From assembly GCA_003255065.1 (NCBI GenBank), contig QAOA01000473.1, positions 144,368 through 208,367 of the forward strand: DNA of 64,000 bases. The letters are read 5' to 3'. Source of the DNA: Cercis canadensis (taxonomy: Eukaryota; Streptophyta; Magnoliopsida; Fabales; Fabaceae). Within the stretch, counting starts at the first letter, position 1, and each line of letters opens with the position of its first letter. The notes beneath the pieces are model-generated. The model was not told the origin of the DNA. It did not search any database and worked only from the letters and a program-made list of their open reading frames with translations. The position numbers were made by a program, and so were the translations under genes. Positions 1 through 10,980 of the stretch are shown here, in pieces.

Positions 1-1373
1 GAGATACAAGTTGTGTAATCTCTCCACATAGCAACAGCTATAGAATCTCTCAATTGCTTTCCAAGAGCAGCATGTTCATCCTTATCTCTATTGTCATGAA
101 TATGTTGTTGAGGCTCATTTTGGCTAGCAATTTCTTCATCTACTTCATCAATCAGCTCTTGATTTGGATCTACCCCCATCAAATAATTATGCAAAATCCA
201 ACATGCTAAAATAATTATGTTTTGGGTCTTGACTCCATAAGTTGGTTCAGTTCCACTACCAATGATAGGAAATCTTTTCTTCAAAACCCCAAAAAGCCCT
301 TTCAATAGCAATGCGCAAGGATGAATGTAGAAGATTCAATAATTCTCGTGTTGTTTGAAGCGAATTTCTTAAGTACTCTTTCAAGTGATAGTGTACACCT
401 CTATAAGGTGTAATAAGCCCCTTTCTCAACATGAAACCAACATCAACAAGGTAATATTTACCTATCAACAATAACTAACATTACTAAAATGTAGCTTAGG
501 GAAAAAAGTAGAAGCTACAAAAATACATCAATCATGTTAATTACCTCTAGGTATTCTAAGATAATCTTCTCTGCTTAGTGCACTTTTTAATATTCTTAAG
601 TTTGATGCAGTGCCTTCCTATCCAGGAAACACATAACTAAATTTAAGGTCAAACAAGCATTGAGCTAACACATTTTGGGTTGGATAATCTTTCCTACCCT
701 GATATTTTGGTGCATCCTCCAAGGACACTTTTGCACGAATATGTGTATCATCTATTGCCTCAATACAATCCTAGCATTAAATTCAAAATTTTACATTAAT
801 ATTTTTTAATGAAACACATTTAAAATTCTCAATCTAAAAATATATTTACCTTAAAATAAGGGTAGAATCTACTTACTCCAAGTATCTCTACTAGAATTTG
901 AGAGCCATATGGTTGTTTAAGATATTTATCATCTAACTAAACTAATAATTTAAGCACACGATGAAAATGCTGACTAGTTGTCTCACTAGAATGTCCAAAC
1001 CAGAATTGGATCTCATGATTTCTAACATTATGTGTCAAAATGTAAAGTGTTTTGGCAACTTGTTCTTCTACAGTTGCCCGTTGTGTTGGTAGGAGACCAC
1101 CCTCTCTTACTAACTTAGAACACAATCTAAAAAAGCTTTAGGTCCCATTCTTATTATATTGCAACTTCTTTCATTAGTAGATATTTCTGCAATTAGTTTT
1201 GCTCGTGCATTTTCTCTCTCTAAACTCAACTTACAGTCAATCTGCCCAATCCTAAAGCACTTTCAAATTAAATATCAATAAACTATAAGGCATACAACTT
1301 GAACAATAGCCCTTTGACGCCTTTCTCTCCATCTAACAATGCAAGAATTCTCTCCTCTCCTTGATTATCCATC
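1..1373 (-). pseudogene. HARBI1-like DDE transposase/nuclease, decayed and partial
   Basis: Harbinger transposases cut and rejoin element ends through a DDE nuclease fold. Reading leftward: a start MDNQGEERILALL at 1373; the upstream conserved block EEQVAKTLYILTHNVRN and FWFGHSSETTSQHFHRVLK (937-1125); the first catalytic region EAIDDTHIRAKV and GRKDYPTQNVLAQC (about 660-775); then EGTASNLRILKSALSRED (about 555-625); GKYYLVDVGF and ITPYRGVHYHLKEY (256-471) with the IERAF block carrying the catalytic Glu; and a C-terminal tail WILHNYL ... AMWRDY that reaches base 1. Coding pieces are separated by probable introns (about 780-850 and 480-545). Lesions: a stop where the family has PGWEG, and single-base frame changes near 1330, 1125 and 280. 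Relatives have SD in the second catalytic block where this copy has SN, so a catalytic Asp seems lost. It is a pseudogene. Confidence 0.85.
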
Positions 1374-3399
1374 TAAAAGATCAAACAAAATAAGCATTTC
1401 AAGGACAAACTTTATTAAAAATAAATAAATGCAAGCAGTTACAGTATTATATAGAAAGAGGTGTATAGGAGACCTATTGTTAATCCATGTATCCTCATCT
1501 ACATTTTCTCACAGGCAGGAAGATGCATATAGGTTTTTATACACATAAGTAGGACCATATATATTGCAATCTCATCATTAGAAGTCAAGTGAATTGGTAT
1601 GAAACAATATTTTTTTTGGCTTTCGGGATGGACAGTTCTTCAATTAAATCCCTTACATGGAATAGAAAAAAGAACAATCATTGAGAATAAAGAGAAAGAA
1701 TAAATAGATTCTACTTCAATATGGACAAGTGGAACATAGTACTATTAGTAGAACTTTTAGGTTGATCATGCTTAATAACCTTTTTCTAGTTTCAGGTGAC
1801 TGCCTGCTCTAATCCTAATGCTTACTAACCTTTTTCATTGATACTATTCTGAGCTAACTTATGCCATAATATAGCTAAGTCTTATACGTACTATTTACAT
1901 ACAGTTTATATGCTCATTATTTTCTATCATATCCAAGGAGTATTCTTCTAGAATCTTATAGTTTTTGGCAGTGATGAAAAAAAATACCAATTTTCATCTT
2001 GTTGGCCTAACTGTTTCCAGGATGTGGTACATTCAAATGAAGTTGTTGTAATCCTTGCTTGAGCTTGCAACATCTTATATCTTCTATACTATTATAGGCT
2101 ATATCACTTTGATGTTCAGCAGTAGGGACAAGTTTATATGGGATTAAATGCTAAGTAAACATCTTCTTTGCTATTATTTGATTTTATAATATGAAAACAT
2201 ATTGAACTCATTCTGGAGGTTCAATGTTCCTCTTAAGAGACAGGGTTATCTGATTTTATTTGTTAATATTATTGGTTATTCTTCATTCTGTTGTCATGTA
2301 TGAACCCACCTCTCCCCCAAACGCATGCTACTACCAACAAGAAATAAGAACGAGCAAGACTCCAAAGACAAATTTCTATTTCTAAAGTCAAAACTGTTCT
2401 GTGTGAAGAGACAACGATCCCATCACTGCTTCAATAATTTCAAGGCAAAGACAAGGTCACCTTGATTTGAGAATCATTGATTTCAGGCTAATTCATTGAT
2501 TCCTAAATCCCCATTCTTCCTCTAATGATAATGTCAAAGTTTAGCCTAAGTTTAACTTTCACTTGGAACAAACAAGTGTGAGGCAGAAAATTAAGCATTA
2601 ATCACATTGCATGATCCATATGAGGACACATTAAAGAATCAATGGCAGCTCATCAGTTACTATTCTGGAATAGTAGTTAGAAAACAAGAGTTAAACATAT
2701 CAAATCCATTATCCACCCATTTAATTTGAAGTTAATGTAGCTGCCCAAAACAATTGGTAATATTACCAATAGCCAAATACAGAATACTATAAGACTTAAA
2801 CATAGAAAATCCTTATGTTTATTGGGTGGATTCGAAGTCCATATCTACTCAAATACACAAAAACCTACCTACTTGGTATACAATAAGAGCATAGAAACTC
2901 AATATCAAAACTAAAACATAAACCATATACCCGTATCCTAGCTCAATGATGCAATCAAACAAAGGAACATGAGAGGCACAAAAACTAGGAATTCTCAAAT
3001 CAGACTGCTATGAACCTAATGTAAAAAGGGACTTTATAATACTTATCAAACATTGAGGGTACCATGCTGATGCTGACACTGCTTCCTTCTTCCTTGTTTT
3101 AGAAAATGTATATGGGGAGAAGGGTTCGAGGGTCGAAGAAAGATTACCTGGAATTGGACTGCGAAGGCAATGGGTGATGGTGGCGGCAATCGGTGACGGC
3201 AATCGACGACGTCGAGGTTGGGTTTGTTTTTGGAGTGAAGGGAGGCATAGCCGAGAGAGATGGGGAGAGGAGAAGAACATATTGGGGATTTGTGGGATAT
3301 GGGTGAGGAAATTTTACAAAATAAAGGGGTATAATAGTCATTAACACATATTTCCTCTCCAAACCCTCCAATTTGGAAGAACACATGAATTAGACAAAA
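1374..3399. other. Non-coding interior of the Harbinger element
   Basis: About 2 kb between the transposase start and the right end. It is AT-rich with no convincing coding frame on either strand. A GC-richer patch at 3120-3280 (minus strand: short Pro/Ser-rich frames) could be the element's 5' untranslated exon or captured host sequence; I recognise no protein in it. Confidence 0.4.
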
Positions 3400-3535
3400 A
3401 AGGACTCTAGAGGTTACAATTCCTCTTGTTTCCTTTCCTTTTTTAAGTTAAATCTCCCAAACAAAGGAGAGGGGAGCTTTATTCCTCTCCTCTCCTCTCC
3501 TTTCCATTCCAAATAAACTCCCAAACAAATCCTTA
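3400..3535. repeat. Harbinger right subterminal region, TIR and TTA target site
   Basis: CTCCCAAACAAA occurs twice (about 3446-3458 and 3518-3529) around a pyrimidine-rich TCTCCTCTCC run. The outer copy ends in AAACAAATCC followed by TTA. Read on the minus strand this gives the G(N)5GTT terminus of PIF/Harbinger elements. The inner copy may be a subterminal transposase-binding repeat; that is inference. Confidence 0.5.
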
Positions 3536-3819
3536 GAAAAGGAGGAAGAAGGCATGAGGTGAGAGGGAGATAGAAAGAAGGACAAATGAAGAAACCCATA
3601 AACAAGTCTAAAAATTCAATTTCTGATTTTAAAAAACTAAATTTTCAAATGGCCATGAATTTTATGTAAATTTTCAAATGAATTTTATGAATTAACTTTC
3701 TGATTTTATGTTGTGATTCTTCCTTGGTTGGAATGGGGCACTCGCTCGGTGAAGGGAGAAAATGAAAGGGAAAGAGGAAGGAATGACGAGCAAATTCTCC
3801 TAAACTGAAACGGTGCGTT

Positions 3820-4240
3820 TTGTGCAAAAAAAATTCCAACGGTATATTCTGTGGAATTTAAAAAAATNTATATTCCGTGGAATTTAAAAAAATTAATTTT
3901 TTTTTCTCTTTTTTTAAAATTCCAACGGTATTTTGTTCCATTGGAAAACAACCTTTTTCTTGTAGTGTACAACAAAATCTGTATTTTCCAACGGTTAACA
4001 TTTATTGAAAATTCCAATGGAATTTCATTACCATTGAAATTTTCTATCAGAATTATGGTTAGAATTTGTAAATAGGAAAAAAGAATTTTTTTTTTTTAAA
4101 TTCCAACAAAATATTCCAATGGAATATACTGTTGGAATCTTTTTAAGACAATCTGCATTGTTTCAACAATGGAAAGTCAATTTTTTTTGAAATGGAACCG
4201 AGTTCCAATGATAATTTTCCTAGGAAATTCCATTGGAATC
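3820..4240. repeat. AT-rich cluster of short palindromic repeats, CACTA-like end
   Basis: The motif ATTCCAACGGTA and its relatives ATTCCAATGGAAT and CCATTGGAAT recur at least eight times in both orientations with A/T runs between them. At 3953-3966 the sequence TTTTTCTTGTAGTG is the reverse complement of CACTACAAGAAAAA, the usual terminus of plant CACTA (En/Spm) elements, which also carry dense subterminal repeats. The motifs continue on both sides of that terminus, so this may be two abutting non-autonomous copies. No transposase is present and the partner end was not found. Confidence 0.4.
3843..3893. repeat. 25-bp direct repeat split by a single N
   Basis: The 25 bases 3843-3867 and 3869-3893 differ at one position, and the undetermined base 3868 sits exactly between them. 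Two other single Ns in this window show the same arrangement, so an assembly overlap is likelier than biology. Confidence 0.7.
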
Positions 4241-4612
4241 CTTCCAACTTAAGCCACCATCCCACCTCTCTTTTTTTGCACTTTCACCATTTTCTTTTTC
4301 CTCCTTCACCGAGACCTCACATCCTTCCTTCCTCTCTACTTGCAAGCTTTGAACTATGTCTGTGGGAGGCAATTTCAGGTGACTCTGGTGGCAAGCCTTC
4401 ATTCTACTACTTCCTTATACTCGAAAATGGCAATTGAAAACCCTCTGTTTCACTCTTCTCTCTTCCCCTCCCCTTCCCCCTCCCATAACTCATTCTCTGT
4501 AGCGATGGCTTCTGGTCCTAGCGGCAAGGGCTTCTTTTCTCGGTGGTGACAGCTTCTTTTCCCAGTGGTGGCAGTGGCGGCTTTCGGTTGCTTCCTGGTT
4601 TGGGTAAGTATT
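4241..4612 (+). other. Possible relic 5' exon; no recognised protein
   Basis: The stretch is less AT-rich than its surroundings, with CT-rich leader-like sequence, an ATG at 4426, a Ser/Pro-rich frame and a donor-like GTAAGT near 4604. It partly mirrors the opposite strand of 3735-3790: CCTTCACCGAG occurs here on the plus strand and at 3735-3790 on the minus strand. It may be captured promoter and leader sequence inside a foldback element. No protein family was recognised and no downstream exon was found. Confidence 0.2.
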
Positions 4613-5341
4613 TTAACCCTAAAATCCTCTTTTCCCTAAATCTCTCTTCTCACTTGTGCTTTTATTCATGTTATTTGGTTTCCATTAATTTTAGATTAGA
4701 ATAATATAAAATCCACATTAGATTAAGGAATTATGAATTGGAGGCATGATTTGTTGTTTAGGTTTGGGTTTAAGTTTAATCCAAAATTAGGATGCCCAAA
4801 TTGAGAAGGTATGGATTTTAATTTTTTAAATTGAGTTGTTTCAAAAATATAAATTAGGTTTTACCTGAATTCTGTAGGGAAAATCTGATTTTACCATTTT
4901 ATTTTGGTAAAATGGGGACTGCACCAGGAAAGCTACACTTGATTGGCTCTTATTTATGCCACTTTATAAACAAAGCATTGAAAATAACAAAGAGCTGATG
5001 GTCTATTACTAATACAAAGACCTCTTATTAGCCTTCGGTGCCCCTCTAAGACATGGACCATGATGGTCTTGTTTAACATTATGCAGTGGCTTGGATTATT
5101 TGGTTTATGCTTATTGCCATGTTTGGTGAAATTGTTTTTGCTTGAGAATTTTGAACAGTCTTGATTTATCATTTCAAAGGCTTTAGGAGCAGAAAAGAGG
5201 CTGAGGCTCCTAGATATTTGCTTTATGTGTAGTGTTTTGTTTCTATGGTTGGATATTTATGCCTTATGCCAGAATGTTTAAGTGGAGATCTTTCGTTGTA
5301 CAACTTGTGTGGGGTAGAATTGTTTTATTAGCTTTTTTATG
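4613..5341. other. No feature seen
   Basis: AT-rich sequence with frequent stops in all frames. No repeat structure, RNA gene or coding signal was recognised before the tandem array that follows. Confidence 0.4.
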
Positions 5342-5705
5342 AATTTTAAAATTTCCTTCCAATTTCAATTTCGTCACTCAACAGTTCGGTCGAGGTTTTC
5401 ATTCGCATTTACTTGACAGTTCGGTCAAGGTTTGACGGTCTGTTAGAAATTTTAAAATTTTCTTCCAATTTCAATTTCGTCACTCGACAGTTTAATCGAG
5501 GTTTTCATTCGCATTTACTTGATATTTTGGTCAAGGTCTGACGGTCCGTCAAAAATTTTAAAATTTCCTTCCAATTTCAATTTTGTCCCTCGACAGTTTG
5601 GTCGAGGTTTTCTATTTTGCATTTACTTGACAGTTCGGTCAAGGTCTAACGGTCCGTCAGAGATTTTAGAATTTCATGTCAATCTCATTTTTATCACTCA
5701 ATAGT
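5342..5705. repeat. Tandem array, 3 full + 1 partial units of ~106 bp, palindrome-rich
   Basis: Units begin with AATTTTAAAATTT at 5342, 5448 and 5554, with a diverged fourth at about 5662, giving periods of 106, 106 and 108 bp. Each unit carries three short inverted repeats. One is CTCGAC...GTCGAG (variant in unit 1). The second is TTGAC, six bases, then GTCAA. The third is GACGGTCCGTC or a relative. The unit also contains the invariant stretch CTTCCAATTTCAATTT. There is no coding frame. The array lies just upstream of large LTR copy a and may belong to its promoter region; the TTGAC cores match plant W-boxes, but that is only a sequence match. Confidence 0.8.
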
Positions 5706-5744
5706 CCGGTCAAGAGCAACATAGAAGCTAAAAGCACTTAAGTC

Positions 5745-8666
5745 CATAATCATCTTCGAATTCGTTCTTGGAGGTATGATTTCTGCACATTCCTTGCTCT
5801 GATTTGGGGTTTCTGAATGGTTTGGGTTTAGGGCAATTGCAGTGGCTATATTTTTGATTTGGGTCTTGTTGATTTGAGATTATGGACTGACTTTGGCTAG
5901 TGGATGTCTTTGATTTGGTGATTCTGGTGGTGATTTTTGTTGATTCTCTAGTTACCCTTGTGTTGAATTGATTTCTGTTTCACTAGTTGTTGTGTTGTTT
6001 CCATTAAAGAAAAATTATAGAAAGTGAATTTGATGCAGGGAGTGTTGTGTTTTTCTTTGAGCTATGGTATTGAAGTTTAGTTCTCTGTAAGCTTTGCATA
6101 TAATGCTTGAATCTGGTTTAGTTTTTTATGGCCTTTACTGTATGCCCTCTACCTTCTATTTTTTTGACAAATGATTTCATTGTGGATATTTGTGTACTTT
6201 GTGAAGGGTTCATGGTTGTTTTCTTTTCGTATAATTTTGTCTTGACTTGGAGGGATATGTATAAAACTTGAGTTTTGAAAGGATTATGAAAAGGGTTAGG
6301 TTTGGAGAAATGGTTAATTGCTGAAGTACTATAATTGAATCATTGTATTTTGGTAATGATATTATTGCTTAAATGTCATTTCCTTTGCTGTTTTGACCTT
6401 GCATGAATGGATGGTTTAAGGTTAAATTCTTAGCTGATTTAGCGTGCTTTGAGGAGGGTTTTAAGTTTAGTTTTCATGCCACCTTGGGTTGGTTCTTATG
6501 CCATTTTTGAGCTATGATACATGTGTTTTCTTGTGGTCCTAAAGGCATTTTTGTTACTGTCATTTTGGGTTGATTTCACTGCTGTCCTGCCATGTTTACA
6601 TTGCTACTGGAATTTTGTTTCAGTTGATGTTCTTTTGATTGGTCTATAGGCCATTTAGTAACCAAATTGGTTGTCTTTGATGCCTTGTTTTGAGATACTG
6701 TTTTTACTGGGATTTGGTTGCTTGCCTTACTGTTGGGTGGTTTTAAAACTGATTTGACATAGTTTTAGCATGGAAAAGAATGTTTGCATGTCATTTTCGC
6801 TGCTGTTAGTTTTCTGTCTAGCAGCACTTAATGTTCAATTTATTTTTAGAGCTATAGAGCTCAGATTTGAGCATTTCTTATCTTTTTAGAACCATAAGAT
6901 GTGTATCTTAAATGTATGCAATTTTCAGATTTTGTCCATGTCTAGTTTATCCCCAGTTTCATTTTGAATATATTTGTTCACGTCTGCACTAACACTGATG
7001 CCCTATCTATGGCAGTGTTCAGTTTTTTATTTTTTTCTGGAATTATACAGATCCGAATTGCGTGGTTATTGTCTTTTTAGAACCATAAGATGTTTGTCTT
7101 CAATGTGTACAACTTTCAGATTTCTTTCATGTGTAGTTTACTCCCAGTTTCGGTTTGATTATAGTTGTTCAATGCTGCACCGACACTGATGCCCTGTCTC
7201 TGGCAGTGTTCTGTCTTTTATTTCTTTCTGGAGTTATACAGCTCCGAATTGCATGATTCTTGTCTCTTTAGAACCATGAGATGCATGTTTTAAATGTATG
7301 CAATTTTTATATTTTTTGCATGTCTAGTTTATTTCCAGTTTGAATGTGAATAAGACTATTTTTCTGCACTGTCAGTGCTACCAGTCAGCACTGGCGGCGC
7401 GTCGTCTTTTATCTCCAGTTTAAGTTGTACAGCTAAAAATTAAGTGATGTCAGTCTCATTTGAATTGTAAGATGTGTGACTTCAATGTATGTAATTTTTA
7501 TAATTTTTGCATGTCTATTTTGCTCTCGGTTTTGACTCGAACACAGCTGTTTCGGATAATTGATGAATATGTGAATTCTTTGGATTCCTTCGAATTTGTC
7601 TCTTGATAAGAATGGTGGTTTTGGGTTTGTTTGGTGGCTGTCATAGTGTATTATGCCTCATTTCTTGGTGTATTTTGTTTATGTGTTTAGTTGTCATTCT
7701 TATGTGTGATGAATTCTTTTTTTTATTCTAAAGGCTTGTTTTGGGTTTAGTTCTCATGCATTGTTTGCACTATTCTAAGGGTTGTTTAGGGTTTATTTGT
7801 GCAGTTTTGGTTGATTTTGGATTATTCCCTTTGAAGCATGTGGAGATTAAATGTGTAGGTCACTTAGGTAGTTTTCTTTTAAATCTTCAAGTCTTGCCTA
7901 ATCTGTGTTTAGTGTATTCATGAGCATCTTTGGATACAGCTCATGGTAATTATGATTATGAGAAAATTGGATGGCCCAACCGAAAGACGCCTAGCTACAA
8001 GCTTGGAGCAAGAATGATGTTTTATTTATCATATTTTTTATTTTTTGATGTAAATTAAGATTTTTCAGCACCTAGATTTTGAGACAAGTTTTGTAATATT
8101 TAAAATCATGCATTTGCATTGCATATAAAAAATATATCTGTGTGGCATAGTATCCGCATGCTCCTTCACTTATCATCGGAGGATAGGGCGAGTCAGTCCT
8201 ATATGGGATGCCTTTCTCTATCCGATCTAGGTGAAGGTATCGCCACCCTGGACGGTCGTTTTATGCGATGAAGGGGTGGAAGGATTTAGGTCTCGGTAGA
8301 GAAATCATGCATTGCACGTTTAAATTTTTTATTTTTATTTTCGTCAGATATTCTTGTAATCATTTATTATTTTGGAGTAAATAAAATACACGTTTTGGCC
8401 ATATTGATGTTCGCATAATTAATTTAGGGTAACCGTCTTTAGACAGATGCCGTGGGATCCCTAACACCTTCCCCACACATAAACAAACTCCTGAACTCTC
8501 TCTGGTTCGCAAACCGTTGTTTTTTTTAAATTAAAAAATGAGTTTTTCAATTGTTTCCCATTTTCCTAATACAATTGGTGGCGACTCTAAGTTTTCTTTC
8601 GAAAATTAATCATTTTTCTTTAAATTCGTCATCCGCATTGTAGTGACTTTCAGGTATGTTGTGACA
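5745..8666 (+). mobile_element. Large LTR copy a, Ty3/gypsy-like, no coding part
   Basis: This is the first of three copies of one long repeat; the others are at 14120-17421 (plus) and 25875-31929 (minus). Shared blocks are the 191-bp tandem array, a conserved GTAACCGTCTTTAGACAG segment, the AACACCTTCCCCACAC block, and a terminal stretch TTGGTGGCGACTCTAAG ... GTTGTGACA. Length above 3 kb, TG...CA ends and the GGTGGCGACTC motif suggest the LTR of an Ogre/Tat-type Ty3/gypsy element; that assignment is inference. The start is not resolved; the tandem array just upstream may be part of it. It carries no gag-pol and looks like a solo LTR, old. Confidence 0.55.
6790..7560 (+). repeat. Four ~191-bp tandem units inside LTR copy a
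   Basis: The anchor AGAACCATAAGATG and its variants occur at 6888, 7079, 7270 and 7462, so the spacing is 191, 191 and 192 bp. A second anchor, GGCAGTGTTC, repeats with the same period. The same four-unit array with the same period is in copy c on the opposite strand. Copy b keeps only about two diverged units. Confidence 0.8.
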
Positions 8667-8889
8667 ACTTGCTAGTTCATTGGGCTAGCAACAGGGGCTT
8701 ATGCAGCCCAATATCTTAAAGTTACACTTTCGCTCTTGGTTGGTCTTATATAGACTCAAGCTTCTTTAACTTTGTCTAATGTGGAACGTAGTTCTTTTAT
8801 TTATGTTTACAAACTATTTAACACTCTATGCCATGTATCCTTCAACAACCAAATTCCCATCACCCAACAACCCATAAATAAAATGTTTT
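8667..8889. other. Unassigned flank between LTR copy a and copia I
   Basis: This is where the 3' LTR of the minus-strand copia element should lie. It does not visibly match the sequence on the element's other side (13866-14119), so I could not define an LTR pair. Confidence 0.35.
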
Positions 8890-9700
8890 TTCAATTTAAT
8901 GTGCTTCTTCTAGCATGAAACACTAGATTCTTTGCTAGATGAATTGCACTTTGACTGTCACATAAAAGAATATTACTTTCTTGACTTTTATCCAATTCCC
9001 CATGGAAACTTTTCAGTTAGATAATCTCTTTGCTTGCTTTAGACATAGCAATATACTCTACCTCAATGGTTGATTGAGCCACGATCTTTTGTAGTTTAAA
9101 TGCTCAATTAACAGCAATTCTACCCAAGGTGTAGACATAACTAGTAGTGCTTCTTCCATTATCAATGTCTCCACCATAGTCTGCATCAACAAAGCCTTGT
9201 AGAGTTAAACCACCCATCTTAAAACAAAGTAACAATGACATGGTACCTCTTAGATATCAAAGGATCCACTTGACATCTTCCCAATGCTTCTTCCCTGGTT
9301 TAGCCATGAACCTATTTATAGCTCCCACTGCATGTGATATCTTAGGTTTGGTAAAAACCATCAAATACATTAAACTGACAACAGTGGAAGCATAAGGAAC
9401 TCTAGCCATAAATTCACGCTCTTCCATTGTCTTGCGTGATTGTTCCTTAGAAAGCTTGAAGTGATATGCCAAAGGAGTATTCACAGATTTAATAATTCAC
9501 ATTCTAAATTTGTTTAACACTTTTTCAATGTAATTAGCTTGTGAAAACTACAAAGTACCAGCCACTCTATCCCAAACAATCCTCATCCCAAGAATTTTCT
9601 TTGCAGCTCCCACTTCATTGAATCTTCAACTTGAATTGCTTCATTATAACATTCAGGTTCACCTCTATTAGTCAACCATAAGTAATGCAAAGAATGTGAG
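8890..9700 (-). pseudogene. Copia I RT C-terminus and RNase H fragment
   Basis: The piece at 9257-9484 reads YASTVVSLMYLMVFTKPKIS and INRFMAKPGKKHWEDVKWIL, the conserved end of copia reverse transcriptase. RNase H blocks follow leftward: a DYGGDIDNGRSTTSYVYTLG-like segment and a STIEVEYIAMS-like segment. The upstream palm region is not recognisable. Broken. Confidence 0.7.
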
Positions 9701-10021
9701 TATCACTGAATAGGGTTAGACACTTTGTTTGACCTTATCTATTGAGACACATGTGTAGAAGGTTTTGGTTGTGTTGAAATATTTTCAGGATTTTCTTGCA
9801 CCCTTTTAGCAACATCACTTTCAAATAGCTCTTCCAATTGAACTTGTTCATGCTTTCTAGTCATCTTTCTTGCACTATCAGATTTTGCAACATGCCTATC
9901 ATTGTAGACAATATTTTAATTGAATATAACATTCCTCCTTCTTATGATTTTTCTATTTTCATCATCCCTAAAATGATAGCCAAAATCATTCAAGCCATAT
10001 CTAATGAAAAAAAAAAATTCT

Positions 10022-10560
10022 TTATCTTACGTCAAGTTTATCTCTATCACCATAATGAACATGCTCATATGAAACACAACAAAAAAAATTTAAATGTGAG
10101 AGAGCTACTTTACAACTCCAAATTTCTTCAGGAAATTTCATATCTAGAGGAATATAAAATCCTCTATTTATTAGGTAGGTTGCTATGTTAATTACATCTT
10201 TCCAAAATGCTTTTGGCAACTCAACATGTATTCTCGTACTCCTAGCATGCACAAATTTTGTTTGAACTTTTTGCTGCTATATTGACCATTATTGTCAAAC
10301 CACATACATTTTAACTTTTTACCAAATTGATTCTCCACATGAAATCTTCACTTCTAAACATATCAAATACATGTGATTTCTTTTTCAAAAAATAAACATA
10401 TACCTTACTAGTGGTATCATCAATGAAAGTGACATAATAACATGAACCACAAAGAGATGATACTGGTGAGGGACCGCATACATCTGTATGAACAAGCCCC
10501 AATATTTTTGTCTTAGGCACCCTTCTACACTTGGAGAGGGACCTTGTTTCTATTTTCCAA
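10022..10560 (-). pseudogene. Copia I integrase core fragments
   Basis: Recognisable pieces of the copia integrase core are [14 protein letters not shown] ... [10 protein letters not shown] followed by [15 protein letters not shown] (10311-10520), and the later core/C-terminal block HVELPKAFWKDVINIATYLI (10022-10252). The enzyme would insert element cDNA into the genome. The domain is incomplete and broken. Confidence 0.75.
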
Positions 10561-10980
10561 TGATATATTCCTCATAAATGTCAAAGTCTACAGACTTCAA
10601 ACTAAATAATTTTCCCTTAGATGCCATTATCTTCATCCCTTCCTCACTCATATTTCAACTATTGCCATAATTTCTCTTGTGCTTGTGATCATATAAAGAG
10701 TACCAAACATCCAAGTGCTATAATCATAGAACCTTTGGTGATTATGCATGAATTGCCAACAAAAGTTGTTGAATGTCCATTATTATCAAGTTGCCATATA
10801 GAAATCAAAATTCTTTTCAATCTAGGAACATGCCAAACATTTTTTTTTTAATTTCCAATCCCACTAGCTGTTATTATAAGAACTTTACTTTCCCCTTCAA
10901 TGTTAAGAGCCTCATTATCAACAAGATGAATTTTTTCGAAATTACGAGACACATAATTTCTGAAACACTATTCTATGAGG

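Larger units (their letters stand above)
1..3532 (-). mobile_element. PIF/Harbinger DNA transposon, left part outside window
   Basis: A HARBI1-type transposase runs leftward from about 1373 and leaves the window at base 1. On the right, the minus-strand sequence starting at 3532 reads GGATTTGTTTGGGAG, which fits the PIF/Harbinger terminal pattern G(N)5GTT, and it is flanked by TTA (3533-3535), the trinucleotide target this superfamily uses. The 2 kb between this end and the transposase has no clear second ORF; the Myb/SANT-like ORF that many Harbinger elements carry was not recognised. The left terminal repeat lies outside the window, so pairing of the ends cannot be verified. The transposase is decayed, so the copy is not autonomous. 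The superfamily is firm; the exact right boundary is inferred. Confidence 0.72.

Noticed and set aside
3046-3386. Overlapping minus-strand ORFs rich in Pro and Ser
   Set aside because: Several frames open at once in a GC-richer stretch; no conserved motif. Probably leader or captured sequence in the Harbinger element.
4340-4549. Short plus-strand ORF resembling a transit-peptide-like N-terminus
   Set aside because: Ser/Pro-rich composition, no family recognised, no supported downstream exon, and it sits beside foldback-repeat debris.
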